Source: G965218495 sp965262785
GTDB lineage: Bacteria > Bacteroidota > Rhodothermia > Rhodothermales > Bin80
DNA length: 64,000 nucleotides
Reading direction: 5' to 3'
Assembly (NCBI GenBank): GCA_965262785.1
Contig: OZ253559.1
Span: 3,906,001-3,970,000 of the forward strand
Shown here: in pieces, positions 53,767 through 63,076 of the stretch
Numbering within the stretch: position 1 is the stretch's first letter
Layout of the letters: the number at the start of each line of letters is the position of its first letter
Notes under the pieces: generated by a model
Seen by the model: the letters and a program-made list of their open reading frames with translations, nothing else
What the model was told of the DNA's origin: nothing
The model's database searches: none
Translations under genes and position numbers: made by a program

Positions 53767-55068
53767 ATGTCACGGGTTTCGTTTCACACGCTGGGCTGCA
53801 AGCTCAACTTTGCTGAATCCAGCGGGATCCGCCGAGCCTTTGCGCAGCATGCCTATACGGTAGTTCCTTTTGGGGAAAGGGCCGACGTGGTTGTCATCAA
53901 CACGTGCTCGGTCACCGCAGAGGCCGCCCGCAAATGCCGACAGCTCATACGGCGCGGGTGCAGGACCAGCCCAGACGCATGCGTCATCGTCACGGGGTGT
54001 TATGCGCAGCTGCAGCCCGCCGAGGTCGCTGCCATTGAAGGTGTCGACGTAGTACTCGGCACGCAGGAGAAAGCCCGCCTCTTTGAACTGGTGCAGTCAT
54101 TCGAGCAGCGCGAGCAGACGCAGGTAAGCGTGTCGTGTACAGGTGACATCCGTGCGTTTGACGCGGCACTACTGTCGTCGGAGCGGACCCGCGCATTTTT
54201 GAAGATCCAAGACGGCTGCGACTACTCATGCGCATTCTGCACGATCCCTATAGCCCGAGGCAAGAGCCGCAGCGCCACCCTTGAACAGGTCCTGCAGCAA
54301 GCGCACGACATTGCCGCGCGGGGGATCAAGGAGATCGTGCTCACGGGTGTAAACATTGGACTGTACGGGCAAGGGACTTTAGACACCGAGGGCGGAGTGG
54401 GCTTGCTGGGTCTCCTCCGCCGGCTAAGCACCGTCGAGGGTATTGAGCGTTATCGCATCTCGTCCATTGAGCCCAACCTTCTGACCGATGCTATCATTGA
54501 TTTTGTCGGGAGCACACCATCATTTGTGCCACACTTCCACATCCCGCTGCAGAGCGGTGATGACGCGATGCTCGGTGCAATGCGGCGGCGCTATCGCCAA
54601 CATGTCTATGCTAGCCGGGTCACGCGAATCTCCCAGCTCATGCCGGACGCGTGCATAGGCGCAGACATTATCGTCGGGCATCCGGGAGAGACCCAACAGC
54701 GCTTTGAAAACACCTACCGATTCGTGCAGGACCTGCCGGTGACATACCTGCACGCCTTCACCTATTCCGAGCGTCCTGGAACCGTCTCCGCGACGGCCAC
54801 GCAACATGAGAGAGTCCCCAAGCATATTCGCTCGGAACGAAATAAAGCGCTCAGAGCACTCTCCAATCAGAAGCAGGTGGCTTTCATGGACGACCACCTC
54901 GGAACCTCGCGGCCAGTGCTGTGGGAACGCGCGAGATCAAATGGCTACATGTATGGCTTTACTGACAACTACATCCGCGTAAGACGCCCGTACGATCGAG
55001 AACGTGTTGGGAGCATCGAGGCTGTACGCCTTGAGCGGCGCGAGGACCTGGTTGCGGTCACAAGTTAG
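53767..55068 (+). CDS. mtaB: tRNA threonylcarbamoyladenosine methylthiotransferase MtaB
   Basis: Radical SAM methylthiotransferase that converts t6A37 to ms2t6A in ANN-reading tRNAs, 433 residues. The N-terminal cluster cysteines are in HTLGCKLNFAES, VVINTCSVTAEAARKCRQLIRRG and VTGCYAQLQP. The radical SAM motif CX3CX2C is DGCDYSCAFCTIPIARGKSRS, and the late block is HIPLQSGDDAMLGAMRRRY. The LGCKLN and INTCSVT variants fit MtaB rather than MiaB or RimO. The C-terminal TRAM-like part is short. ATG 53767 (MSRVSFHTLGC) is chosen. Confidence 0.94.
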   Translation: MSRVSFHTLGCKLNFAESSGIRRAFAQHAYTVVPFGERADVVVINTCSVTAEAARKCRQLIRRGCRTSPDACVIVTGCYAQLQPAEVAAIEGVDVVLGTQEKARLFELVQSFEQREQTQVSVSCTGDIRAFDAALLSSERTRAFLKIQDGCDYSCAFCTIPIARGKSRSATLEQVLQQAHDIAARGIKEIVLTGVNIGLYGQGTLDTEGGVGLLGLLRRLSTVEGIERYRISSIEPNLLTDAIIDFVGSTPSFVPHFHIPLQSGDDAMLGAMRRRYRQHVYASRVTRISQLMPDACIGADIIVGHPGETQQRFENTYRFVQDLPVTYLHAFTYSERPGTVSATATQHERVPKHIRSERNKALRALSNQKQVAFMDDHLGTSRPVLWERARSNGYMYGFTDNYIRVRRPYDRERVGSIEAVRLERREDLVAVTS

Positions 55069-55070
55069 GT

Positions 55071-56459
55071 TTACAGTGCGCAGGCAGCCTCAACCTCGGC
55101 GGCAGTCTTTGGGATAGGTTTGCCCAGAACGCGGGCACCATCACCGCTCACCAGTACATCGTCTTCAATTCGCACGCCTCCAAAAGAACGCCACGCACCC
55201 AACGCGCCGTAGTTGATAAATGCCTCATGGCGCCGCTCGGCCCGCCACTGGTCTATGAGCGCACCCACAAAGTAGCATCCTGGCTCTACTGTGATTACAT
55301 ACCCTGGTGCAAGTGCCTTGGCAAAACGCAAGTACGCCAACCCAAACTGGCTAGCGCGCTGAACCGTGTTGTCATACCCGACTAAGTCCTCCCCCAATCC
55401 CTCGAGGTCGTGCACGTCCAGCCCCATCATGTGACCGAGTCCGTGCGGAAAAAAGAGGGCGTGCGCGCCGGCGGCGACTGCTTCGTCCACATCGCCGCGC
55501 ATAAGGCCCAGGTCGTTGAGATCTTTCGCGATAGATCGCGCTGCAATCATATGCACATCTCTAAACGAAACTCCAGGTTTCATCGCTGCAATGGCTGCGA
55601 GCTGCGCTCGCAGTACACACTCGTATATGGAGCGTTGCCGCGTGGAAAACGTGCCGCTCACCGGAATGGTGCGTGTGATGTCGCTGGCGTACTGCAAGGC
55701 TGACGATGCACCACTGTCATGTACGACTAGGTCACCCGCCTGAAGCTGATTACCGTACGAATGGTTGTGCAAGATCTCGCCGCGCTTGGAAAAGATGCAC
55801 GGAAAAGCCAAACGGCCACCGCCGGCGATAGCGATCCCTTCCACGTGGCCCGCTATCTCGCGCTCAAAACGACCGGGTCGCGCAAGTCGCATAGCAGCCA
55901 CATGCATGTCGTAGGAGACGGAAAGGGCCGACTCGATCTCATCGATCTCGCGCGCCTCCTTTACAGAGCGCTGCGTGATGACGGCGCGGCTAAGAGAGCC
56001 GGACGCGTGCAATGCAGCCGTACCTGCACCTAAGTGTAGTAGGGACTCCAATTTGGCTTGCGCGTCTTGCCGATAAGGCGGCTCGAAATGCACCCGCCTC
56101 CCGGAGGAAATAAGCCGCCGCACCGTATCCTCCAGCGCAGCTGGCGGACGCACCTCGGTTGCGCCGACGCCCTCCGCTAAAGCTGCGGCACCGGGCTGTG
56201 GCCCGCTCCAGATGATGTGATCTACGGTCGGGCTATCTGCAAACAGGATGTGGCGCCCTTCGTCTGTATCAATAAGACCCGCCAGGTGTGGAAGGGCATG
56301 GCCCCAATAGTACAGAAACGAGCTATCCTGCCGAAAAGGATACCAGTTGTCGGGGAAATTCATCGAGGCCTCGGCGCTGCCCACAAAGAGGATAGCGCCT
56401 GAGCCAACAGCTCTGGCAAGACGATTCCTACGATCGGAGTACACAGAGGCAGCAAACAT
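55071..56459 (-). CDS. Aminopeptidase P family metallopeptidase (Xaa-Pro aminopeptidase)
   Basis: Cytoplasmic M24 peptidase removing N-terminal residues before proline, about 462 residues. The N-terminal creatinase-like domain is FPDNWYPFRQDSSFLYYWGH. The metal ligands are Asp in LVVHDSGASSALQYASDITRTIPVSG (two), His in FFPHGLGHMMGLDVHD, Glu in VITVEPGCYF and Glu in GGVRIEDDVLVSG. The frame starts at 56495, but ATG 56459 (MFAASVYSDRRNRL) gives the usual family start. It is convergent with mtaB, 2 bp apart. Confidence 0.92.
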   Translation of the reverse strand: MFAASVYSDRRNRLARAVGSGAILFVGSAEASMNFPDNWYPFRQDSSFLYYWGHALPHLAGLIDTDEGRHILFADSPTVDHIIWSGPQPGAAALAEGVGATEVRPPAALEDTVRRLISSGRRVHFEPPYRQDAQAKLESLLHLGAGTAALHASGSLSRAVITQRSVKEAREIDEIESALSVSYDMHVAAMRLARPGRFEREIAGHVEGIAIAGGGRLAFPCIFSKRGEILHNHSYGNQLQAGDLVVHDSGASSALQYASDITRTIPVSGTFSTRQRSIYECVLRAQLAAIAAMKPGVSFRDVHMIAARSIAKDLNDLGLMRGDVDEAVAAGAHALFFPHGLGHMMGLDVHDLEGLGEDLVGYDNTVQRASQFGLAYLRFAKALAPGYVITVEPGCYFVGALIDQWRAERRHEAFINYGALGAWRSFGGVRIEDDVLVSGDGARVLGKPIPKTAAEVEAACAL

Positions 56460-56633
56460 CGGCGTGTAGGTATGGCTTTGAGAACAGCGGGACATAATAG
56501 GGCTTGCGTACCAAAGTGACAGGCCCTGGGCCCGCTATTTCTGCTTGAGAAAAGCGACTTGAGGCCGGTGCTGGCATTTGCGATTCAAGGCCAAGGAAAC
56601 CAGATTGCTTGTGTGTGATGGCACCTTCCGTAT

Positions 56634-56659
56634 GGCGCCCAAACTGCACTTTGGGTGCC
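56634..56659 (+). promoter_or_regulatory. Hairpin upstream of the FKBP gene
   Basis: GGCGCCCAAA and TTTGGGTGCC pair over 10 bases (one G-U in RNA) around a 6-base loop, about 80 bp before the FKBP start and about 175 bp upstream of the divergent peptidase gene. There is no T-run, so it is not a standard terminator; it could be a leader structure or an operator dyad. Confidence 0.3.
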
Positions 56660-56736
56660 CCGGGGCCGAGGGAGGCACGGAACTTGCGTGCGTTCAAGAA
56701 TGTTAGCAACTATGAGAATCAGCCGAAGATCGTTCC

Positions 56737-57210
56737 GTGACCCATTGGCGTGGCAGCTCTTGGTTAGCACTCTGCGCAGCGTTGCTGGTGGCTTCGTGCG
56801 ATGGTCCAGCAGCACCCGATCCGGTAGATCCTACCGATTTCCCCAATCCGCGCAGCGTCGCTGAGGAAGACTATGTTGTCCTTCCGACCGGGCTCAAGTA
56901 CTACGACTTTAAGGAAGGGGAAGGCGCTGCGACAAAACTCGGCGACATCATTGCCGTCCACTATCACGGATGGCTGACAGACAGCACCCTGTTCGACAGC
57001 TCTTTTCCCAGGGAGCAACCATTTGAATTCACGGTAGGTTCGGGTTTTGTTATTGCCGGCTGGGAGCAAGGTGTGCTTGGCATGAGAGAAGGGGGCGAAC
57101 GGCAGTTAGTTATCCCGCCAGAGCTCGCCTACGGCGATGTCTCCCGGGCCAGAATCCCGCCTAATTCGACGCTGATCTTCGAGCTCTTCATGATCGAGGT
57201 CAACCTCTAG
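56737..57210 (+). CDS. FKBP-type peptidyl-prolyl isomerase lipoprotein
   Basis: Exported prolyl isomerase of 157 residues. The lipoprotein signal is LALCAALLVASC, then a short linker and an FKBP domain from about residue 50: GLKYYDFKEGEGAATKLGD, IAVHYHGWLTDSTLFDSSF, VIAGWEQGVLGMREGGERQL, IPPELAYGD, IPPNSTLIFELFMIEV. The key aromatic and Asp positions of the active site are kept. The start is GTG 56737. Its last 4 bp overlap the convergent fusion gene. Confidence 0.92.
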   Translation: MTHWRGSSWLALCAALLVASCDGPAAPDPVDPTDFPNPRSVAEEDYVVLPTGLKYYDFKEGEGAATKLGDIIAVHYHGWLTDSTLFDSSFPREQPFEFTVGSGFVIAGWEQGVLGMREGGERQLVIPPELAYGDVSRARIPPNSTLIFELFMIEVNL

Positions 57211-60200
57211 CACATCGCTACGTAGTCCTCCAATAGTATATCCTTGAGGGTGTCCACCAGCAGGTCAGCATCTGCAGTAGTAAACGCCAGGGGCGGCTTG
57301 ATCTTGAGGACGTTGCGAAAGGGCCCATCCGTAGAGACCAGCACTCCGCGATCACACATGCGGTTGGCCACGTAGGCGGCTTGGTCGGTTGCCGGCGCTC
57401 GCCTAATGCTGTCTATCACTAGCTCCACACCCAGAAACAGTCCCCGACCGCGAACGTCGCCTACGATAGGGTGCAGTTCCTTTAGTGCTTCCAGCCGCGC
57501 GCGCAGGTAGTTGCCTGTCCTCAGTGCATGTTCTTGCAGGTGTTCTTGCTCCATTACATCAAGGACGGCCATGCCCACGGCACACGATACCGGATTTCCG
57601 CCGAATGTGCTGAAGAATTCCATACCGTTATCGAATGCATCCGCTATCGCCCGCGTCGTCACCACACCGGCCAGCGGATGCCCATTCCCCATTGGTTTGC
57701 CCAACACCACGATGTCGGGCACCACGCTCTGGGATTCAAAGCCCCAGAAGTGGGACCCTACCCGACCGAAGCCTACCTGCACCTCGTCCGCGATGCAGAG
57801 CCCCCCGGCCTGCCGTACGTAGTCGTACGCGGCTTTCAAGTAGCCTGGAGGAAATTCTACCTGTCCGCCGCAGCCAAGCAACGACTCGCAGATAAATGCG
57901 GCAAGCGGCCGTCCCAGGTTCTGCACGGCGTCGCGGACGCTTTCCGCATAGCGTTCCCACGCATCATGACCTCGGTACGGTCCACGGTAAGTGTCCGGAG
58001 TCAAGGCCATCTGGACATGGTGCGGCACGCCTTTGCCACCAGGCCCATCAAACTTGTAGGGGCTAATGGCAATCAGCGAGCTTAGATGACCATGGTAGGC
58101 ACCATCCAAGACAACTATTCCGGTAGCGCCGGTGAAAGTATGGGCCAGACGCAGTGCCAGGTCGCTGGCTTCGCTGCCGGAATTGACAAAAAAGCAAACG
58201 TCGAGTGCCTCCGGCATTGTCCCCGCGATACGCTGCGCATACTGCACTAGTGCCGCGTGCAGGTAGCGGGTATTGGTACTGAGAATAAGCTGCTGCCGCC
58301 GGGCAGCCTGCACAACCGCAGGATGACAATGCCCGACATGGGGCACGTTGTTGACCGCGTCAAGATAGGTGCGCCCTGCCGCGTCAAAGAGGTGTTGCCC
58401 AAATCCTCGCACGATGTGCAGAGGCGTGCGGTAGCTAAGGCTGAGGTTTCCGCCTATGTATTGCTTCCGGAGCCTTTTGATCTGATCGAGCTCCCAAGGC
58501 CGGGGCGGAAAGCACTGCTCGGGGATCCCCAAGATCAAGTTGGGGTCTGGACAGATTCCCAGCCAGACCGCACGCTGGCTGGCTGGCGCAACGCCCACAC
58601 GAGCACTTTCTTCCTCCAGCAGGTCGCCAAATATCTGGAAATGAAGGTGCGGCACCCATCCGCCATTCTCCTCCGGGCTGCCAAGCTTTGCTATCTGCTG
58701 CCCCTTGCAAACCACGGATCCTTTTTTCAGGTCGTCTACGGAGGCATGACTCAGGTGCCCGTACAATGTATAGAATGCGGCATCGCCCACTTCGTGCCGA
58801 AGAATGACAAGGCCACCAAAGTCGTGGGGCTGGGCACACTTCTCCAAACTGTGTACAACACCATCCAGCGGGGCAAAGACCGGCGAGCCCACTTCCTGAA
58901 ATAGATCGATTCCCAGATGAATGGTTCGGCGCTCGTCGAATTCGTTATTCGGATGCCGGAACTGGGCAGCCGTGTAGACCAGGCGCGGCTCGTCGTATTG
59001 CCCGACGCCGACCGCGGCGTCGGCGCGGCCGATACGTGCAAGCAGGGCTTGGGACGCCCTGTTCACATCTCGCATGGGCAGCCCCATCTGCGGATTCGCC
59101 ACGCTGGCGTCAAGGACTAGGGGCAGCGCTTCACGCACATCTGGCTGGACCACGGGTGCAAACTCGCCCGCGTGATTCTTTAGCCACGCTACGACACGCT
59201 CGGTGTTCGGGCACACAGGGAGCCCGCAGGCTTCCCGAAACCGGTACTGGGCCAAGGACCGCGAACCGGCAAGCAGTCGGCTCAAGAGCGCCCATGCAGG
59301 CGCCTCCGAGATGCGCAGGTATTCGTTTTCCGGCTCCAGCGTCGTACGGTACGCGGAAACGAGTACGCTGCTGCAAAGCCTGGCGATGATAAGGTCATAC
59401 AATAACTCCAACTCCGCTTCCTGGAGCGGGTAGGCTTGATGATAGCCGCTTATGACATGGGCGGCGGCGCCGACTGGGTCCGGCTTATCCAGCATCACAT
59501 ACGTGGCAGCGATGGCCACCTCGCATGCCACGTGCGTGTACACCATGTCACCAAAATCCACGAGCCCTGACACGTGCGCTTCGTACCCGGCTCCGCTAAC
59601 AAGTACGTTGTGGTCGTTCGCATCATTATGGATAGTGCCCTGGCGCAGAGTCCGTAATCGGGGCAGGATGCAACCTTCGAAGCGTTCCAATGCCCGCGCC
59701 ACCAGGGCGCGCCGACCTTCATCGTAAATGTTTGGCAGGTAGCAGCGAAGGTCGGCCGCATTACGCAAGTCCCATTCGTAGTAGCGCGCCACATGAGGAT
59801 GTGCAAACCCCGCGAGGTCGCGATCCAACGTGCCCAACAGAGTGCCCAAGCCTCGTAGCAGGCAAGGCATTTGCGGACGTACCGTTGCTAACGTGCGGCC
59901 TTGGAGGTACGTGACCATCCAGACGTAGTGAAGGCTCCCTCCAGGCGCCTTCACCCGCGCGGTGCAAGCACCAGAACGCGTCATCTGCAGGTGTGCGTAT
60001 TCCGTACGCCGCTCAGCCAAATACATGAGCACCGCATGCTGCACGTTCAAGGCTGCCGGGCCAGTCGAGGCATTCGCGATTTTGAGCACGTACCACGCAG
60101 CCTTGGCCTTTATCAGAAAATTCTGGTCTACGTGGCTTGGCAATGACGTGGCTATGCCCGCGATTCCAAAGTGGTCCGCGGCGATGTGCTCCGCTTCGTG

Positions 60201-60269
60201 CGCCTCGAATGTTGGAGCCTTTGAGCCCAGCATTCCGCTGCCGCCTTGGTCAGGCATTGAGCTGCTCAT
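57207..60269 (-). CDS. Kinase (APH) - M23 domain - class III aminotransferase-fold fusion
   Basis: Three-domain protein of 1020 residues. Residues 1-370 are an aminoglycoside-phosphotransferase/hydroxylysine-kinase-like domain, with the catalytic loop TIHNDANDHNVLV (about 213) and GLVDFGDM (about 236). Residues 440-570 are an M23/LytM-like domain with HLGIDLF and HLHFQIF, the zinc ligands in place. Residues 595-1020 are a class III PLP enzyme with NSGSEASDLALRLAH, ADEVQVGFGRVG and the PLP Lys in VVLGKPMGNGHPL (about 857). Animal relatives of the outer domains are hydroxylysine kinase and the phospholyases ETNPPL/PHYKPL, so phosphorylation then elimination of a hydroxylated amine or amino acid is the likely chemistry. 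There is no signal peptide, so the M23 part is puzzling. It overlaps the DapA-like gene by 20 bp. Confidence 0.88.
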   Translation of the reverse strand: MSSSMPDQGGSGMLGSKAPTFEAHEAEHIAADHFGIAGIATSLPSHVDQNFLIKAKAAWYVLKIANASTGPAALNVQHAVLMYLAERRTEYAHLQMTRSGACTARVKAPGGSLHYVWMVTYLQGRTLATVRPQMPCLLRGLGTLLGTLDRDLAGFAHPHVARYYEWDLRNAADLRCYLPNIYDEGRRALVARALERFEGCILPRLRTLRQGTIHNDANDHNVLVSGAGYEAHVSGLVDFGDMVYTHVACEVAIAATYVMLDKPDPVGAAAHVISGYHQAYPLQEAELELLYDLIIARLCSSVLVSAYRTTLEPENEYLRISEAPAWALLSRLLAGSRSLAQYRFREACGLPVCPNTERVVAWLKNHAGEFAPVVQPDVREALPLVLDASVANPQMGLPMRDVNRASQALLARIGRADAAVGVGQYDEPRLVYTAAQFRHPNNEFDERRTIHLGIDLFQEVGSPVFAPLDGVVHSLEKCAQPHDFGGLVILRHEVGDAAFYTLYGHLSHASVDDLKKGSVVCKGQQIAKLGSPEENGGWVPHLHFQIFGDLLEEESARVGVAPASQRAVWLGICPDPNLILGIPEQCFPPRPWELDQIKRLRKQYIGGNLSLSYRTPLHIVRGFGQHLFDAAGRTYLDAVNNVPHVGHCHPAVVQAARRQQLILSTNTRYLHAALVQYAQRIAGTMPEALDVCFFVNSGSEASDLALRLAHTFTGATGIVVLDGAYHGHLSSLIAISPYKFDGPGGKGVPHHVQMALTPDTYRGPYRGHDAWERYAESVRDAVQNLGRPLAAFICESLLGCGGQVEFPPGYLKAAYDYVRQAGGLCIADEVQVGFGRVGSHFWGFESQSVVPDIVVLGKPMGNGHPLAGVVTTRAIADAFDNGMEFFSTFGGNPVSCAVGMAVLDVMEQEHLQEHALRTGNYLRARLEALKELHPIVGDVRGRGLFLGVELVIDSIRRAPATDQAAYVANRMCDRGVLVSTDGPFRNVLKIKPPLAFTTADADLLVDTLKDILLEDYVAMC

Positions 60270-61173
60270 GTCCCAGGGACGGTGCTACGTGTTGTACTAC
60301 ACATTCCAGGGCCTTCTCATTGGCCGAGCCCAGCGGCACGTGGGGCGGTCGCACGAATTGCCATGCTGACCTGCCCATCAACTGCGCCATTATGGACTTC
60401 AGCGCAGGTATCACCGGAAGTGCCTCGATGACCTGACGGATTCCGATGATCTTCTGCAGTAGGGTAGACATGTCTTCCGTTGGCCACTTTCGGTAGAGTG
60501 TTTGGGTAAGGCTGCAGGTAATATTAACGGTAGCGCTGATGCAACCGGAGCCACCTGCACAAAGAACCTCTACAAGGTAGCGCTCGGTTCCTGCCAGAAA
60601 ACGAAGACCGGGAAATCGTTTCACCACATCCAGCATATGCTGGAGGTCACCGCTTGAATCCTTCAGTCCTACAATAGTGTCGGGATACGCGGTCACAAGC
60701 CGTTCAATGAGGGCATTGCTGAACGGAACTGCGCTCATCTGAGGGAAATGATACAAGTAGATCCTCAGGCCTGCGTCGCCGACAGCCTGGATCAACCGGT
60801 CATATGCAGCAAAGAGGCCATCATCAGACGGGTTTTTGTAGTAGAAAGGGGGCAGCGTGAGCACACTGCTGATACCGCATTTTACCGCGTGGCCTGTCAG
60901 CGCAATAGTATCCGGCAAGGCAGCGCAGCCGGTGCCCACCATCAGTCGTCTGTGCGATAGTCCAACCGCAAGAAGCCGCTCCAGCGCCTCCTGCCGCTCC
61001 GCCACACTAAAGGAGGTTGCCTCGCCCGTCGTACCCATCAGCGCAACACCATCGCACCCATGCTCAAGGAGCCACCTGACATGCTCGGCATACGCAGCAT
61101 GATCAATTGACAGATCCTTGCACAGTGGCGTTAGACTCGCTGCGTAGATGCCATCCGGCAATTCGTTGCCCAT
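60250..61173 (-). CDS. Dihydrodipicolinate synthase-family aldolase
   Basis: Class I (Schiff-base) aldolase/lyase of 307 residues in the DapA/NanA superfamily. The Lys is in DTIVGLKDSSGDLQHML, the Tyr in IYLYHFPQMSAVPFS, and the N-terminal GVALMGTTGEATSFS gives the GTTGE loop. The YHFP variant and divergent C-terminus argue against true DapA; other members act on sugar acids, hydroxyproline derivatives or pyruvate adducts. The frame opens at 61260, but ATG 61173 (MGNELPDGIYAASLTPL) is the natural start. Co-transcribed with the fusion gene downstream, so it may process the product of that enzyme. Confidence 0.88.
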   Translation of the reverse strand: MGNELPDGIYAASLTPLCKDLSIDHAAYAEHVRWLLEHGCDGVALMGTTGEATSFSVAERQEALERLLAVGLSHRRLMVGTGCAALPDTIALTGHAVKCGISSVLTLPPFYYKNPSDDGLFAAYDRLIQAVGDAGLRIYLYHFPQMSAVPFSNALIERLVTAYPDTIVGLKDSSGDLQHMLDVVKRFPGLRFLAGTERYLVEVLCAGGSGCISATVNITCSLTQTLYRKWPTEDMSTLLQKIIGIRQVIEALPVIPALKSIMAQLMGRSAWQFVRPPHVPLGSANEKALECVVQHVAPSLGHEQLNA

Positions 61174-61814
61174 ATGCGTTGTTGCCTTGAGTCGGTTCGG
61201 GCTCTGCCGAGCGTCCTTCCTTGGACGACCGGCTGTTTTGTCGTGGGGAGGCACAGACATCTTGCCTAAAATACCGCCTGCGGACCATGCTCAATTCACC
61301 ACTAAGCCATTTCCGCTGACAAAATACCACCCTCACAATGACCCCAAAAAATACACTCCAACCGCCCGCGCTCCGAGCTGAATGTCCACTTTTAGCATGT
61401 CGCAGGCCATGCTCTGAGAAAGAACCCTGTGCAAACGGCCCATTGCGGGTTCATTCTTGTCCTTTTCTTGGATGTTTCTGCCTGTCCCAATCCCATCTCT
61501 GCGCCATTCATGATCTCACGCAGCGAGGTAGTGTCAGTAACCACTTGATGCCTTGTACCCACTAGCGGATGCCGTCGTGTCGTTCCAATCGACCAGGACA
61601 CTTCTGTGCCCGAATGGAAGAGAGCCCCTAGCACGCACTACTGAACATTCAAGCCAAGAACTCGCGGGATCCAGTGGCCCTGAGTTGACGACGAGGTCCA
61701 TATCCTAACCTGCAACGAATAAATTCACCGTGCAATTTAGTGCAATGCCCAGATAGGCCGTCTGCTCGCGCCTATATCCCCGAAAATGTGGATTCAGGTA
61801 CAGGCCGCGTGAGA
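61174..61814. other. Intergenic region between galK and the DapA-like gene
   Basis: About 640 bp, less GC-rich than its surroundings, with no recognisable gene, tRNA or repeat. As both flanking genes read on the minus strand, it should carry the galK 3' end signals and the promoter of the DapA-like/fusion operon. Confidence 0.4.
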
Positions 61815-63008
61815 CTATGACCAATGCTTGGCCGCGACCACTAGGCCGGCCTGCAGGCTTTCGTGCAGCAAATGCACGCGGGCGTCTAGGCCAAACTCAT
61901 TCTTATAAGCTTCGAGCACTGCGCTACGAAACCCCTCCATAGCAGGCTCCCGCACCACATTGACCGTACACCCGCCAAAACCACCTCCAGTCATTCGGGC
62001 CCCGAGCGCACCTGGCACTGCCAAGGCCGCTTCCACCAGAAAGTCCACCTCCTTGCAGCTCACTTCGTAGTTGTCGCGCAGGCTGGCATGGGACTGCACT
62101 AATAGCTGTCCGAAGGCGACCCAGTCCTGACATTGCAGAGCCTTAGCAGTTGCCTGAACACGGGCATCCTCGGCCATGACATGAATCGCCCGGCGTCGCA
62201 GCACATTTTGCTGCAAATACTCAAGGTCCTGAAGGTCCATTTCGCACAGGGTTTGCAGCTCTGGTCTGCGGCGACGGCCGTATGCCAGTGCAGCAGCGCA
62301 TTCTTGGCGCCGGTCGTTGTACTTGGACGTGGCGAGCTGCCTTCGGACACCGCTGTCAATAAGCACAATCTGGACACCATTCAACAGCACTGGGATGTGC
62401 TGGTACGCAAGTGTGTCGCAGTGAAGCAAGAGCGCATGGCCCGAGATGGCCAGCCGTGAGGCCATCTGGTCCATAATTCCACACTGGACGCCGGCATAGG
62501 CATGCTCTACTTCCTGAGCAGTGCGCGCCATCAACACGGGATCCGTAGCACAACCCGTGATGAAGTCCACTGCGAGCCCCGTCGCAATGCAAAGCGCTGC
62601 AGAGGAGCTAAGGCCCGCGCCAAGCGGAATGTCACCAGCAATTAACAGCTCTAAGGGCGGCATTGGCCCTGCATGGCGCTCCATTTCTCGGAGCATCCCC
62701 GCCACATAGCGCACCCAACTGGTGCCCGGTCCATCGGGTACAGATCCTACAGCAAATCGCCTTGTCTCCCGGAAGTTGAGCGACGTAACCTGATGCTCCG
62801 CCCGCGAGTTTGAACGTGCCGCCACGCCGACCACTCGGCCGAGTGCTATGGGCAACACATGGCCACCATTGTAGTCGGTATGCTCTCCAATGAGATTCAC
62901 GCGACCAGGCGCCTGAACCATCACGAATTCGCCCGGCGACCCAATGCCGCTGGCTGCGTCTCCCAGCGCACGGATCACCGGCGCACGGCCCCGAACCAAC
63001 TTAGGCAT
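61815..63008 (-). CDS. galK: Galactokinase
   Basis: GHMP kinase phosphorylating galactose at C1 (Leloir pathway), about 397 residues. Motifs: APGRVNLIGEHTDYNGGHVLPIA (galactokinase signature), IPLGAGLSSSAALCIATGLAV (ATP loop), CGIMDQMASRLA, LLHCDTLAYQHIPV, and TGGGFGGCTVNVV near the C-terminus. ATG 63008 (MPKLVRGRAPV) is chosen over an upstream start at 63074 that would nearly collide with the divergent GcvT-like gene. No galE or galT is in the window. Confidence 0.92.
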   Translation of the reverse strand: MPKLVRGRAPVIRALGDAASGIGSPGEFVMVQAPGRVNLIGEHTDYNGGHVLPIALGRVVGVAARSNSRAEHQVTSLNFRETRRFAVGSVPDGPGTSWVRYVAGMLREMERHAGPMPPLELLIAGDIPLGAGLSSSAALCIATGLAVDFITGCATDPVLMARTAQEVEHAYAGVQCGIMDQMASRLAISGHALLLHCDTLAYQHIPVLLNGVQIVLIDSGVRRQLATSKYNDRRQECAAALAYGRRRRPELQTLCEMDLQDLEYLQQNVLRRRAIHVMAEDARVQATAKALQCQDWVAFGQLLVQSHASLRDNYEVSCKEVDFLVEAALAVPGALGARMTGGGFGGCTVNVVREPAMEGFRSAVLEAYKNEFGLDARVHLLHESLQAGLVVAAKHWS

Positions 63009-63076
63009 ACTCCTTGGGCCCCCGCATCCCACACTCAGTCCGTAGTTTAGGTGGCACGAGCGCACGCTGTACATCC

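Noticed and set aside
61261..61814. Hidden gene in the galK/DapA-like gap
   Set aside because: Frames are short with many stops and no family motif in any of the six readings.
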